The translations under genes were made by a program, and so were the position numbers. Below are positions 38,088 through 49,739 of a stretch of 64,000 bases of DNA, piece after piece. A model generated the notes under the pieces. It was not told the DNA's origin, did not search any database, and saw nothing but the letters and a program-made list of their open reading frames with translations. Location: positions 2,191,843-2,255,842 of the forward strand of contig NW_006766883.1 in NCBI RefSeq assembly GCF_000275845.1, in the 5' to 3' direction. Every line of letters starts with the position of its first letter. The stretch's first letter is position 1. Source of the stretch: Dichomitus squalens LYAD-421 SS1 (taxonomy: Eukaryota > Basidiomycota > Agaricomycetes > Polyporales > Polyporaceae).

Positions 38088-40567
38088 ATGACTCACTATC
38101 ATGAGGTCGACTACGACTATGACGACGAAGGCGGGTTGATAGACCCTGCCTGGCTCCTCGCCATCTGCTTTGGTCTCGGAATCTGGCTTGTCATAAACCG
38201 ATACCAGTCTCTTCTCAACCGCGCCATCTTCTTCAGAATCCCGCCCCCACCCGTATGTGTTTCCAGATGCATACAGCCTATCGCTCGCGTTATTGACATG
38301 CGCGCGCATATTTATTCGATTAGCAAATCAAAGAAACATGGACAGCGCAGAAGCTGCCCGAGCCCGGCCTCGAGGCTCATCTCAACACTGACGGCCTTCT
38401 CCCCGCGATACCCCTAGAAGGCCGGAAGTATATCACAGCTTACGACCCTGCGACCGCGTACCACCTCGATACCGTCCTCGCTGACACCCCGACCGAGATC
38501 ACAAAGAAGATCGCGGATGCGTACGAGGCACAAAAGGAGTGGGCGAATACCTCGTTCCATGACCGCAGGCGCGTCATGCGTAGCTTGAAGAAGTGGCTTG
38601 TGGATAATCAGGAGACATGCGCGAAGGTCGCGTGCCGGGATACCGGAAAGACCAGTACGTTTGTGCTTGTCACGCCTCTCGCGATCGCACCTCACCAGAC
38701 AGCCGTCACTTCTAGTGTTGGACGCCGCTCTTGGAGAGATAATCACGACGTGCTCAAAACTTGACTGGCTCATCAATCATGGCGAACGCGCCCTCGCTCC
38801 GCAGAAGAGGTACAACAACCTAATCATGTTCTACAAGTCCTCGTACGTACATTACGAGCCTCTGGGTGTTGTCTCTGCTATCGTTTCCTGGAATTATCGT
38901 GAGCTTATACTTCCTAGTATGACTAACCGCAGTGGTTGACTATGCTTTGACGTCACAAATTAGCTCTACACAATGCCTGGTCGCCGATCATTGCTGCACT
39001 CTTCGCCGGAAACAGTATTGTTCTGAAGTGCTCTGAGCACGTCATCTGGTCGACAACATGGTTCGTGAAGGCTATCCAGGAGTGCTTGAAGGCTTGCGGG
39101 CACGACGAGCAACTCGTGCAGGTACGCATGCTGCCATATATCCCTTGGGATGGGAGTTGACGTGCAGGATTAGCTCGTCTGCTGCTACCCTGAGGACGCT
39201 GAGGCACTGACCAAGTCCCCGTTCATTCGTCATATCACTTTCATTGGCTCCGAGCGTGTGGGACGTATCGTTGCTCAGGCGGCAACAGAGTACCTCACTC
39301 CTGTTACCCTTGAGCTTGGTGGAAAGGACCCAGCTATCATTCTCCCCTCAACTGACCTGGAGAAGCATCTCCCCCTACTTATGCGCGGCGTATAGTACGT
39401 GTTTCATCTGGTATCACCGCGCGTCTCCTGCTAATACCGCCTACCAGCCAAAACGCGGGTCAGAATTGCATCGGGATTGAGCGCATCCTTGTCCACGAGT
39501 CTCAATATGAGGACCTCTTCATCCTCTTCACTGAGCGTGCTGACAAGCTCCGCCCTGGCCACTCACTTAAAAGCCCAGGAGATGGTGTTGCACCCGTCGC
39601 GGACGTCGGCGCTATGATATCTGGTGAACGATTCCCCGGTCTTCAACATGCCATCCAGGAAGCTGTCGATCAGGGTGCGACCTTGACTGTGGGCGGCGAG
39701 CCCTGGCTGCACCCATACCTTGAGAGAGGCTCATACTTCAAACCTACGGTGCTGGGAGACGTCAATCCCGATGCTCCCATCGCACAGTCTGAACGTGAGT
39801 CGTTTGCGATGCAGGAGTGCAGAAGCACAGAGACTTACCCTTCTGTCCAGTGTTTGCGCCCATTGGGTTGATCATCAAGTACGAGACGGTCGAGCAGGCG
39901 ATCGAGATTGCCAACGGCACGCGATACGGCCTTGGCGCGAGCGTCTTCGGTCCCGTCAAGGATGAGTGCCTCAAAGTGGCGAAGCGCCTTCAGTGCGGTA
40001 TGGTTGCCATCAACGACTTCGGCGTATTCTATGTAAGTGATACCCTTGATTTCGACACTTCGGATCGGCTGACTGACGTATATTTGATCTGACAGCTCAA
40101 GTGCGTATCGCGGACGCACATCACTGAGTGACTGCGGGCTGACACAGACATCCGCAGCCAAGATCTGCCCTTCGGGGGTACGAAGTACAGCGGCTATGGG
40201 CGGTTCGGTACGTCACCAGGACCGTGATGGATAGGAAATAGCAGCCACTGATATTGTGTGATGCATACAGGGGGCCCCGAGGGTCTGCGCGCGCTCACGA
40301 ACACCAAGGCGATTGTGTACGACCGGTGGGGATGGGCGATCCAAACGACGATCCCGGCGGTCCTCGACTACCCCGTGCGGTCCGTCACCCAGAGCTGGTA
40401 CGTGTCTCGCTGACCCGCTGTCGACTGCGTATGTGTGGGCGAGGTGAGCTTATGTGTATCGCCGTTGCAGGGACTTCATCAGCGGTCTGGTCGCATTCCT
40501 GTACGCGGATGGGTGGCGTCAGAGGATAGACGCACTCACGAAACTGATCCGTGCATCTGGGAGGTGA
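38088..40567 (+). CDS. MSC7: Membrane-anchored aldehyde dehydrogenase, Msc7 type
   Basis: NAD(P)-dependent aldehyde dehydrogenase superfamily member resembling yeast Msc7. It starts [20 protein letters not shown], followed by one membrane helix ([19 protein letters not shown]), so it is probably anchored in the ER membrane with the catalytic domain outside. The catalytic Cys is in [13 protein letters not shown] and the general-base Glu in [13 protein letters not shown]. The cofactor-binding region includes [20 protein letters not shown] and [11 protein letters not shown]. The signature near the end, [17 protein letters not shown], is intact. A C-terminal extension ([20 protein letters not shown]) follows. 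About twelve short introns are present, and the product is about 600 residues. In yeast the gene was named for meiotic recombination, but the substrate is unknown. Confidence 0.9.
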
Positions 40568-41713
40568 TTGAGGTTGGCCGTAGCAGGCGGCGACGGCTCG
40601 CTCAACGTGACCAATGTCGTCGGATATTTGGGGGACCGGCTGCAGGGCTGGTGCAGTGATTTGGTTGTGCAAATGTACTTGACGATCTAATAACGACTCG
40701 GATGCCTTCGGACAACGTATGGGCTCGATGTGGCCTGGGCTGTTGTGGCGAATGTTCGCTGCGACCATAAGAGACACCTGTGAAAGATGTCATCCGGGGT
40801 ACGTTATTAGAGAATTCGAGCATAGCTGCGAAGGACAGAATTAGCACGCTACCATGTGTCTGCCGAACGAGTGCCGGTGTTGTGATCCATATCGGGGTTG
40901 CTCCATGCGGTATCTTCGTGGTACCCGCACTGTTCCCCAGCAAGCACAACACCCGTGACAACTCTACTCTATTCCGCCGCTGCATGGACCAATAGCCCCC
41001 ACGAACGTTCTCATGTGCAAACGTTGCAAGCCCTGTCAAGCGTCTCCAGCTTCGATGCCTTCTTGCCGTCACCGAGGCTGCGCTCGCATTCACGAAAATC
41101 CCTACGGTGCCGAGCTGATATCGATGGTTGTCCCGTCCTCGACGAAGGGTCCACATGCGCACATGTGATGCTCCAAACCACGCTGGACGACCATCGACGA
41201 CAACGCCAGAGATACTTCGGGTGGCGTCTGAACTGTTGTTGATCAGACTTGTGCTGCAGCTACTTATCGTGCCTCGTCTCCCCGTCCGCGGCGTTCGAAT
41301 TCCCCCAGTCGCGCGCAACGACGCACATGGTACCGAACGCTCGCGTGGGGCGTATCGCTGTCCCATCCGCAGGGAGCCATGTTGGCGCAGTCCCCGGTAT
41401 CTGTCCAGTTGCTTGCCCGTGCGTATCTCGCCAGGGCGATAGGGTTCCCTCGCGAAGACCGAAGACGCGAACCCTCGCCTTCGATGGCCGGTTGACAATG
41501 AACTGCGACAGGACACTGCCGCGCCGGATCCTTGCATAATGTTTTGCCGTTTTGGAGTGGGAGCGTAGGTTCCATATGCATATGGACATATGGTTGTATG
41601 ACATGCATCTATAAAAGAATCCTGCGCCCGTCACCGTGTCGCCGAGCTCCCTCCACGTCCCTAGCCCTACGCTTGTTCATCCGCTGCCCGCCCAGCTCTA
41701 GTCCTAGTTCGTT
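40568..41713. other. Intergenic with a long intronless minus-strand ORF
   Basis: This 1.1-kb spacer lies between MSC7 and RNase T2. It contains the RNase T2 promoter at its right end. A 311-codon uninterrupted ATG-started frame on the minus strand (40602-41537) is Arg/Ser-rich and matches nothing I know. It may be an orphan gene, a decayed gene or chance. Confidence 0.35.
41610..41617 (+). promoter_or_regulatory. TATA box of RNase T2
   Basis: TATAAAAG lies about 100 bp before the ATG at 41714, a normal distance for a fungal core promoter of a highly expressed secreted enzyme. Confidence 0.55.
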
Positions 41714-43298
41714 ATGCTCGCTGCTACTCTGGCTTTGGGTGTCGCCCTTGCGGGCACGGCCGTCGCTGGGCCCTCCCCCTTCACTTCCGTGGGCCCCCTG
41801 GACCTCTTCAAACGGATCAGCTCTGGCTGCTCGACGAGCGGGCCCGCGTCTTGCCACAACACCACGAAGCAGACCGACCTCTGCTGCTTCGAGTCCCCTG
41901 GAGTGCGTGCTGCGGATGCCGCGGAACAATGACGTTAAAGAGTTGACTGGGTGCGCTTCGTGTAGGGTTTACTCCTCCAGACCCAGTTCTGGGACACCAA
42001 CCCCTCTACTGGCCCGGCTAACTCCTGGACCATCCACGGTACGTCACGAACGTTGCTGGAGCGACGGTACTTCGCAAGCTAAGTATACGCCTCATGTAGG
42101 CCTCTGGCCTGACAAGTCAGTTGCTGCGAATTTACGTTCCCGGACGCTGAGAGTTGACCTTGTACTGCAGCTGTGATGGTACCTTTTCCGAGAACTGCGA
42201 CTCGTCGCGCGACTACACCGACATTGCGGGCCTCCTGACTGACCAGGGCGCGAGCGACACACTCTCGTACATGCAGGAGTTCTGGGTCGACATCAATGGG
42301 CAGAACGAGCAGTTCTGGGAGGTGAGCTTCCGTTTCAAGTTAACTCATGCGTAGGATCGGCGAGCAACGTCCTAAACCTTATGCTTGTCCATGTTATTCT
42401 AAGCACGAGTGGAGCACGCACGGAACCTGCTATAGCACCCTCAAGCCCTCCTGCTTGCCCTCTGGCAGCCCCAAGGGTGCTGAGGCTGTCGCATTCTTCC
42501 AGATTGTCGTGAAGCTCTTCAAGACGCTCCCCACATATGACTGGCTCTCTGCAGCGGGCATTACCCCCTCCTCCAGCAAGACTTTCACGCTCTCCACTCT
42601 CACAAGCGCGCTGAAGGACGCGTCGGGTGTCACCCCCGCACTGAACTGCGACGGGAGCAACCTGAACTCGATCGAATGGTACTTTAACGTCAAGGGGTCA
42701 CTCCTCGACGGCACCTTCGTTCCCATTGGTGAGTCGACGCGGACTTTGTCAAACCTAGGGTAGGCGTCTAACGCCGAATATAGATGCTCCTTCGAAAGGC
42801 TCTTGCAGCTCCAGCGGCATCAAGTACCCGCCTAAGTCCGGAGCGTCTACCACCATATCCAAGACCTCTACCGCCACGACGCACAAGTCCACCACCACCA
42901 AGACCACTACCACCACCACCTCCGGTGGCAGCTCACCCACCGGCAGCCCTCTCCCCAGCAAGGGCACGATCCATGCCTCGTCCACCGGTGGCCTCATCTC
43001 GGCCGGCACGTGGTCCACCCAGACCCTCGCCACCTACACCTTCTCCGGCACGACGAGCAGCTTCACGTTGAGCTCCTCCAAGGGCAGCTGCGGCGTCTCG
43101 AGCGGCAAGTTCAGCTGCGGGAGCGATGTCAGCGCGTCCACGTTCTCCGCCGTGTCCTCAGGAAGCGACTTGCTCCTCGCCTTCGGCGGCTCGACGGCCT
43201 TCTCGGCGGACGACACGCCCAGCGGCTCGACTCAGGAGACCGTCTACACGGGCAGCAGCCACAGCGAGACCTTCACACTCTCGATCGTCTCGTCCTAA
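41714..43298 (+). CDS. Secreted ribonuclease T2 with C-terminal extension
   Basis: An extracellular acid endoribonuclease of the T2 family. The signal peptide is MLAATLALGVALAGTAVAG. Conserved active-site segments are NSWTIHGLWPDNCDGTF (CAS I) and HEWSTHGTCY (CAS II). The first is recreated across introns with donors GTACGT and GTCAGT, the second across a GTGAGC donor. The two catalytic histidines and the Glu/Lys context are present, and paired cysteines (CSTSG, DLCCFES, KPSCLPS, NCDGSN) fit the fold. After the domain there is a Thr/Ser/Lys linker (TTTKTTTTTTSGG) and a C-terminal beta-rich domain with GTWSTQTLATYTFSG, seen in some fungal T2 enzymes. It ends at the stop at 43298. About 390 residues. 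Roles in nutrient recycling are inferred. Confidence 0.92.
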
Positions 43299-43302
43299 GT
43301 CG

Positions 43303-43343
43303 GGTGTTCTGACATTGGATGTCAGGTGTTCTGACATTGGATG
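43303..43343. repeat. 19-bp direct repeat, two copies
   Basis: A 19-bp unit starting GGTGTTCTGACATTGG occurs at 43303-43321 and 43325-43343 with a period of 22 bp, right after the RNase T2 stop. A partial GACATTG follows. It is probably a local slippage duplication in the 3' UTR. Confidence 0.85.
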
Positions 43344-43787
43344 ACATTGTACGAACAGTGCTAAACTTGTATCACTGCGTGTATCAGGAGAAATGTATAC
43401 TGTACAGTAGGTGATCATACGACGTGGCTTCGAGGTTATCGGCATTTATGCGTCGGGGAAGGGTGAGACGTGGGGACAGGTGAGAACCCAGGCGTCACAT
43501 GCATAGTAAGCACGATTCAAGACAAGTAGATCGTATGAACCTAGGGGCTGCAAACCTGTGCCTACTTTGTGATTCGGGAGTGCCCAACTCACGTCACCTT
43601 TTCGTCCGTGCCAGATAGCTATATCTAAGAGACACGCAAGGGTAAGGGCAGTTACTTGGCGCGCGACCATACAGTATACGGCAGCTACAGGCCTATATGT
43701 ATGTATGTCCTTGGAAGAGTCGAAGGCACTGGGCGTGCTCCCGGTCATCACGTTCAAACTACAGTGGTGTCGAAAGACTATGACAGC
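43344..43787. other. Intergenic after RNase T2
   Basis: This 444-bp stretch should hold the end of the RNase T2 3' UTR and the tail of the F-box remnant. No gene or site is recognised. Confidence 0.4.
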
Positions 43788-44560
43788 TCAAGACAGAAGC
43801 CCCTTGGCGCGCCGCTGCAGCATCTCGCGCCGAGTACGCATCTTAAACGTCTCGGGAGAGGGCTCCTCCTCGCGGCGCAAAACATCCTCCATCTCGCGCA
43901 GCGCGGTGGCGGCGGCCTGCATGGTCTGGAGGTCTGGCATAGGACGCCCAGCGCGCCTCGCCCGTAGACGGCGAGACACTTCCAACCATGGCCTGCCGGC
44001 CTTCGGGTTGATTTCGCAGAGATGGCAGGATGGTGGAACCTCCGTTATGCTCCACGAGGGCGCGCACGAGCTGCAGTTCCAAGCTCTTCGAGCGCAAGTG
44101 AACCTTCTGAACGAGCGGTGCATAGGACAGGAAGCGTTCCCAGCGGTCAGGCTCGTTCCACAACTGGCTCTTCAGGATCTGCTGTGTAGTATCGATATAC
44201 AAGACGGCATAGTCAGATCTCGGATGCACAGGCTACGACAGGTCATGTTGAGAACACATACCTCCGATAGATCTGCACTCCTGCCACTACTGGTTGTTTT
44301 GGGAGCCAAGAGGGACCACAGCGGTGCGAGGGACGGCGGCGCAGCCCAGAGAAGGCGCAAAGCGGGAGTGGAGAATGCTCGCGACACTCGAACCCACCAA
44401 GCCATGTCATTCTCATGAGGGCTGTATAGGTATTCATCCTCCGGCTGTACTTCGTCGTGATCGAGGGAGGTATATATTCCTCGCCGAAGATGCGCCATAG
44501 GATGTCGTAGTTCTGTAGAGCTGCACGGGAGGCCGTGGCACCAGTTTTACTCTCGCGTCG
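43788..44560 (-). pseudogene. F-box/LRR-like gene remnant, frame disrupted
   Basis: Segments resembling basidiomycete F-box proteins occur in order but in different frames. LQNYDILWRIFGEE looks like the first half of an F-box. The second half, VSRAFSTPALRLLWAAPPSL, then APLWSLLAPK, is in another frame, and only a 29-nt 'intron' could join them. After a plausible intron (GTATGT donor), LWNEPDRWERFLSYAPLVQK, then VHLRSKSLELQLVRALVEH, continues as in such proteins. The frame soon changes again to a charged tail (LREMEDVLRREEEPSPETF) ending at 43788. Family members are usually over 400 residues, so this copy looks truncated and broken. A short functional gene with a tiny intron is the alternative. 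It lies next to the Con-6 upstream region. Confidence 0.45.
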
Positions 44561-45269
44561 TCCTTACGGCTCAATCGGCTCACGACAGCTGAGCACAATG
44601 ATTCGGCTCGGACACCCAGCTTAATGTGCCAGTGTGCTGAATACCAGGGAGAACGTGGGTGCTAGCGCCCATGCAACGTTTCGGCAAGTCGCCTGCCTAT
44701 TTCGGCCGCCAACTACCCGACGCGGCGCAGATCGACGTCCTACTACTTAACCATCCATCCCCAGGCCAGATCACCGCCATATATGTATATAACACTGCTG
44801 TGCATGTCGTCCCCACACACACCCCACGTTTACCTGACTTCCAGTGGTCCGGAGGCATGGAGCGCGCTTGCTCCGTCGCTACCACTGCTGGACGAGCAAC
44901 GGAGTTGAGCGGAGGGTCTAGATCTCCGGACAGAGGATGAGTGGACATCGTTGAACGTCACCACAGTACAGGATCTTCACGGTGAAAAGCAACGTGCGTA
45001 CTTCGCGTCCCACTTTTGTGTGCGAACACCCACTCAGCCCGTTCCGAAAGCAGGCATAACGCGCGATGGTCACCTCCTTCCCGCGTCATCCCCTGTCTAA
45101 CCGCGCGCAATGCTCGTCACGACCTTTTCTATGACGCAGGGAGATTTCTGGGCTGGAGGGTACTTAAGCTGGGGATGGTACGTCGAGAACGCCAGAAACT
45201 CCTCTGCCATCCACGTATCAGCACATCACCACCACCACTCTCAAAGTCTTCCCCAGCCGTTCAGTCAGT
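44561..45269. other. Intergenic: upstream region of the Con-6 gene
   Basis: This 709-bp stretch contains an AT-rich CATATATGTATATAAC at about 44780 and the presumed Con-6 promoter. No gene is supported. Confidence 0.4.
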
Positions 45270-45709
45270 ATGCCATCCCAATCGGAAGCTAAGGCACAGA
45301 ACGTACGTTAAAAATACTATGGTGCAGGCTTATTCTGGTCCTCGTCGCTCACGCTGTATTGTCGCCCAGGTTGCGCGTGGTCACAAGGCAGCGATCAGGT
45401 CTGTGTCGGCTTCGGTGCATAAGCTTTACGACCTTGACACGACCTTGTACATTCAGCAACCCGAACGTCTCGGAGGAGGCTAAGGAACACTCCCGCCAAG
45501 TCCTCGAGGATATCGAGGGAACCAGCGACCGCGACGCCTTCGTGGCGAGCACCGGGACGGAGAAACATTCCAACTATGACTCTGACCGTGCTGCTAAGAC
45601 GGCCGGCGACGTACGTGTTGCAAATTGTCAGGAGATCCTCTGCTCAGCCTCGTTTGTAGTAAATGTCACCGCGATGCACGGAATCCAGGAAACTGCAACG
45701 ACGAAGTAG
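45270..45709 (+). CDS. Conidiation-specific protein 6 (Con-6) family
   Basis: A small hydrophilic protein of the Con-6 family, whose ascomycete founder accumulates in conidia. Exon 1 encodes MPSQSEAKAQN and ends at a GTACGT donor. Exon 2 gives VARGHKAAI and joins SNPNVSEEAKEHSRQVLEDI, the diagnostic Con-6 repeat (VARGxKAxxxNPNVSEEAK). The remainder (EGTSDRDAFVASTGTEKHSN, then YDSDRAAKTAGD) is polar. The last intron is uncertain. Splicing GTACGT to ATCCAG adds ETATTK before the stop at 45709, whereas other acceptors give a stop right after AGD. The product is about 78 residues with one repeat, while many family members have two. Function in basidiomycetes, where conidia may be absent, is unclear; a stress or dormancy role is a guess. 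Confidence 0.85.
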
Positions 45710-47508
45710 AGAAGTAGAAGCTGTGAAGATTGTATCCGGACGAATCATGTCGCGCCATATGTTGTAGTCGCAAGCTATTATGTACGTCCGCCATGTGCGA
45801 TAGGCTGTATGCGTGCGATGTGCGACATTATCGGAGTTGTCGCCGAACCTTCCTGGTATGTTTAGGTACACGGATTGAATGTCTAAGGGGTCAGTCGTTG
45901 AAATGCCGCCACACGGTGCTAATAGTTGCCTGGATTGGAACATTGCAGCCAATAGCTCTATGCGCACGAAGCGTAACCGCGGCCCTGTCCTCCTTCTCAC
46001 TGAAACCTCTCAGATCGGGATCATAGCTGTACGTTGTATATGGAGCTTCGTCGGCGAGTCGTTGCGTCTCCGCTCGTGTGGATGGACGTAAGAGACAAAA
46101 TCATCGTCGTCCCGCCGCAGCGGACTGATTGCGGTAGTTTGTTTGGCAACGCCAATCTACCCGGTATGCAGGACACGTTGATATCTAGTCATAAACCTAG
46201 CCGTTCTTCTGAGATAGGCTTAGTGCCCCGGACGACTGCTCCGAGACGTTGCATGACATCTGGACTTATCGGACTCATCGACGTCATCCTCTGACTGTAG
46301 CCAGATTTGATTTGTAGATGTCATCCTGTGTTTTCCATCAAAGAATGTATAGGTCATAATGGACAGTCTTACGCATACACAGTTCCATGTTGTCATTCTA
46401 CACGACATATAGTGTGTGGCCATGTTGGGAACGCTATGCGAAGCTTCCCACTCGGAAGCTCTGTTTGCGTGACTAGTCAGGATCGTCCGAGAGGTTGGGT
46501 GATCCGTCGTGCTGGTTTACGTCTCAGAGAACAGGTGAGCTAAAGCTCGGACTCGCGGAACGGTTATCGGACAGCGGAAAGTTTGAAACTAGGTGCGTTT
46601 GCGTAATTGGGCTATGGGCGTTAGGCTACCGGGGTCGACTTCGCGAACGCTTGCCACCTTCCAAGCGATGCTCTGCAGGGGGGATTGACAGGGGCGGTTC
46701 CAGGTTTGGCGGTATGCTCGTCCGAGGCTCGTAAGAAAGCCACGAGGATGTGAGGAAGAGGCCCTGGAAATGCACGGCGACTAACAAAGACGCAGAGGCC
46801 CAGCACCATGGGGTGCGGAGGCGTGAAGTGGGGCCCCCCTGCGATGCGCGATAGAAGGCGGAGGCGTCGGGCAGATGGCGAGGGTTTGCGTGCAGAAACT
46901 CGGGGCGATGAGCAAAAGAGGCAGCCCAGAGGGCGCCAGGCGCGGGATGCGTTTCGAATGGGGGACTGATAATGATGTGATAAGCGGTGGTGCAGGGATG
47001 CCGAACGTCACTCGCGTCGGCGCCGCGCGAAGCTAGTGCATCTGACTCCCTGGTGCCGGGTCCTTGGGGAGATTGCGGCGCGCTCGTCGACACCGATACG
47101 CCGGCGCTGCGACGTGCACTGTGCTGGATGCAGCGAGCACGCCTGGTCGGGCAGCGGGCGGCGAGCGGCGAGCGGCGAGCAGACGGCCGGCGGCGAGGAA
47201 GGCAGGCGACGTGCCCTGGATGGGTAGCAGTCCGTCGACGCGTGACGTCATGGCCACAATGTCTTCAGATTTGGAGAGACGCCCAGGACGAGAGACGAGG
47301 AAAAAGCACGAGGCCCGCGAACAAACAGCACATCCTCCCAACTTTCTCTCGTCCCATCTCCATCTATAAAACCCGCCAAGGTCAGTCCCTTGATTCCCCT
47401 CATCCGCCGCCTGCATCAGCGCGCCCACACTACACAGAACCTCTCCTCTCCGTACCTATCGCCGATACCCCCTTGTTCTCCTCGTCGTCCTCTTCCTGCG
47501 CGGGCACC
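45710..47508. other. Long intergenic region (1.8 kb)
   Basis: This is the longest gene-free stretch. The first part (to about 46,500) is mixed sequence with short open frames only. The region 46,750-47,240 is GC-rich with GCGGCGAGCGGCGAGCGGCG-type runs near 47,160. The right end carries the TATA box and a pyrimidine-rich leader of the ARMT1-like gene. No protein family is recognised on either strand. Confidence 0.45.
47365..47371 (+). promoter_or_regulatory. TATA box of the ARMT1-like gene
   Basis: TATAAAA lies about 140 bp before the ATG at 47509, followed by a C/T-rich leader typical of fungal promoters. Confidence 0.55.
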
Positions 47509-49739
47509 ATGTCTACCGATAGCTACTTCCCCCCTACGCCCCCCGTCGATGTCTCTGCTGACGACCAACTTTCCGACCTCAAGATGAGCCAGAGCCTCGA
47601 ACCCAACGGCGCCGCTCCGCCAGCCAACGCCACCACTGGCACCAAGGATGCCCCCAACCGCATGTCGCTCAAGCTCTCCCATCTGCCGAGCAGGCAGAAG
47701 ATCAAGCCTGTGTACCCCCGTTCCCCGTCCGCGGTATGTTCTTTCACCTTCCCCTGCGCGTCTTCAACCCGCATATATGCGCCATATATGACTGACATAA
47801 TCTCCTAGATTGACCCCAACAACCCGCCATGGCCCGCCTACCGTGGCTACCACGAGTGAGTACGCCCAGGAAGGCAGAAACGAACGTCACACTCAACATT
47901 TTTCTTTTCCCCTTGCAGGTACTCGTTTGCCTACGCGACCATGGGCCAGCGTCTGCCCACCATCTTGGGTAAGGGAATCGAAGACGTCGTCCTCACTCTC
48001 AACCAGGAGTACGACGAGGAACGCATCGTCGACCTCGTGAAGTGCATCGAGCGCATGGATGCTCTCAAGCAAGAGCTGCAGGGTCAGGCCAAGCTCCGCC
48101 CCATCATCGACGATGGCGAGGCCGACGTCGCTCTCTGGAACAAGCTCATTGCAAAGTACTTCCAAGGTGAGGATGCATACTCTTGCTTGACCCCTTTCAA
48201 TTGTTCGCTATGACGACACGACGTGTCTGGTGGACTATTCCCACGCTGTGCTATCCGTATCACCGGGTGTAGTCTTACCTGTTTTGGACTTCCGTTACTC
48301 TTCGTGTCGACTCTACTATGATCCCTAGGAACGATGCTGATAATGTGAATGTTTACAGGCAAGACGTTCATGAACGCACCTTGGCTCTTTGCCGAGGCGT
48401 ACAAGTACCGTCGTCTGCAGGAGAGCTTCAGTGTCAGCAAACACTGGAAGAACTACGATGTCTTCTTCCGCCAAAAGGTTTCTTATCCTCATACCAGTGG
48501 TATGCCCGCTCGTATACTGACGGGTGTTCACAGTGCGATACCTTCTCACGCTCGAGCGAGGCGGTCTTCGAACTCTCGATGCGTTTTGCCGAGCCGTTCA
48601 CTCTAAGGCCGAACTTGAGTCCTGAAGAACAGCTCGAGGCTGAGCGTTTGATGTTCCTAGAGCTCACCCAAAGTACGTCAATAGACACAAGCACCAAGCT
48701 TTATACTGACTTCACGTACAAGTCTGTCTTTGGGGTAACTCAACCGACCTCTCGCTCTTAATCAACATGACCGAGGATCAGATCAAGTCGCTCCAGTCCA
48801 CCGGTGGTGACCATCTCGCTGCGACTGAGAAGAACATCCTCGGAAACCACATGAAGCGTCTCTGGGAGACTGTCGTTAACTTGCGTGCGAGCACCGGTGG
48901 ACGCATCGACTTCGTTCTCGACAACGCCGGTTTCGAGTTGTACTGTGACTGTGTCTACGGTACGTTTCCGTCAGCGCAGATATTGTGCACGAGATCTGAC
49001 CACATGTGCAGCCGACTTCCTCATCCAAAGCGGCCTTGCCAAGGAGGTTCGCTTCCACGGAAAGCGTTACCCCTGGTTCGTGTCCGACGTGACTAAGAAG
49101 GACTGGGATTGGCTCTTGAATTCGATGGTCTACGGCCACCTGTTCCCCAAGGCAAGCCAGGAAGAGATTGACAGTCTGCGCCGTCTCGGCATGCGCTGGA
49201 AGGTATGCATAAATGCTTCTATGTCCAGCCCCGCTCGAAGGTGCTGACGTCTTGGGGTTCGTGTAGCAATACGAGAAGGAGGGCAAATGGGTGTACGAGC
49301 AACATCCCTTCTGGTGCACGGGTTACACCTTCTGGGAGCTCCACAATGAGGCCCCTGATCTGTTCCTCCACCTCTCGCGCTCCGACCTCGTGTTCTTCAA
49401 GGGCGACCTGAACCACCGCAAGCTCACCTACGACTGTGCTGCGCCCCCGTCAACCGACTTCGAGATCGCCATTGGACCCATGGCGTCCGCGGCCGGTGCG
49501 CCAAGGATTTGCAGTCTCCGCACCATCAAGAGCGATGTCGTCGTCGGCTTCGGTCCCGACGGGGATGAGCTCGCTGAGAAGCTTGACAAGGAGGAGCCGG
49601 GTTGGAAGATCTCCGGCAAATACGTACGTGCTCTCTTTGCTTTCATGTGTGCCTGTAGAAGTCCTAATCATACGGATGTTGACAGGCTGTCGTCCTCCTG
49701 TCCGAGGGTCGTCCCGGCGAGAAGGTCATGTTCACGTAA
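47509..49739 (+). CDS. Damage-control phosphatase, ARMT1/DUF89 family
   Basis: A metal-dependent phosphatase of the DUF89 family. Members dephosphorylate damaged or surplus sugar phosphates; the human relative ARMT1 was also reported to methylate acidic residues. After a disordered leader (MSTDSYFPPTPPVDVSADDQ) the domain begins NPPWPAYRGYHEYSFAYATM. The key metal-site motif is FVLDNAGFELYCDCVYADFL. Others are TQVCLWGNSTDLSLL, where the Asn/Asp pair fits the active site, and RYPWFVSDVTKKDWDWLLN. The C terminus includes HPFWCTGYTFWELHNEAPDL and DLVFFKGDLNHRKLTYD, then ISGKYAVVLLSEGRPGEKVM before the stop. About eight introns are present, and the product is about 500 residues. Substrate is not determined. 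Confidence 0.9.

Noticed and set aside
43705..44418. 237-codon plus-strand ORF
   Set aside because: Antisense to the F-box remnant, whose minus-strand segments match a known family in order.
46626..47093. 155-codon minus-strand ORF beginning MSTSAPQSPQG
   Set aside because: Low-complexity reading of GC-rich intergenic DNA; no conserved motif or splice support.
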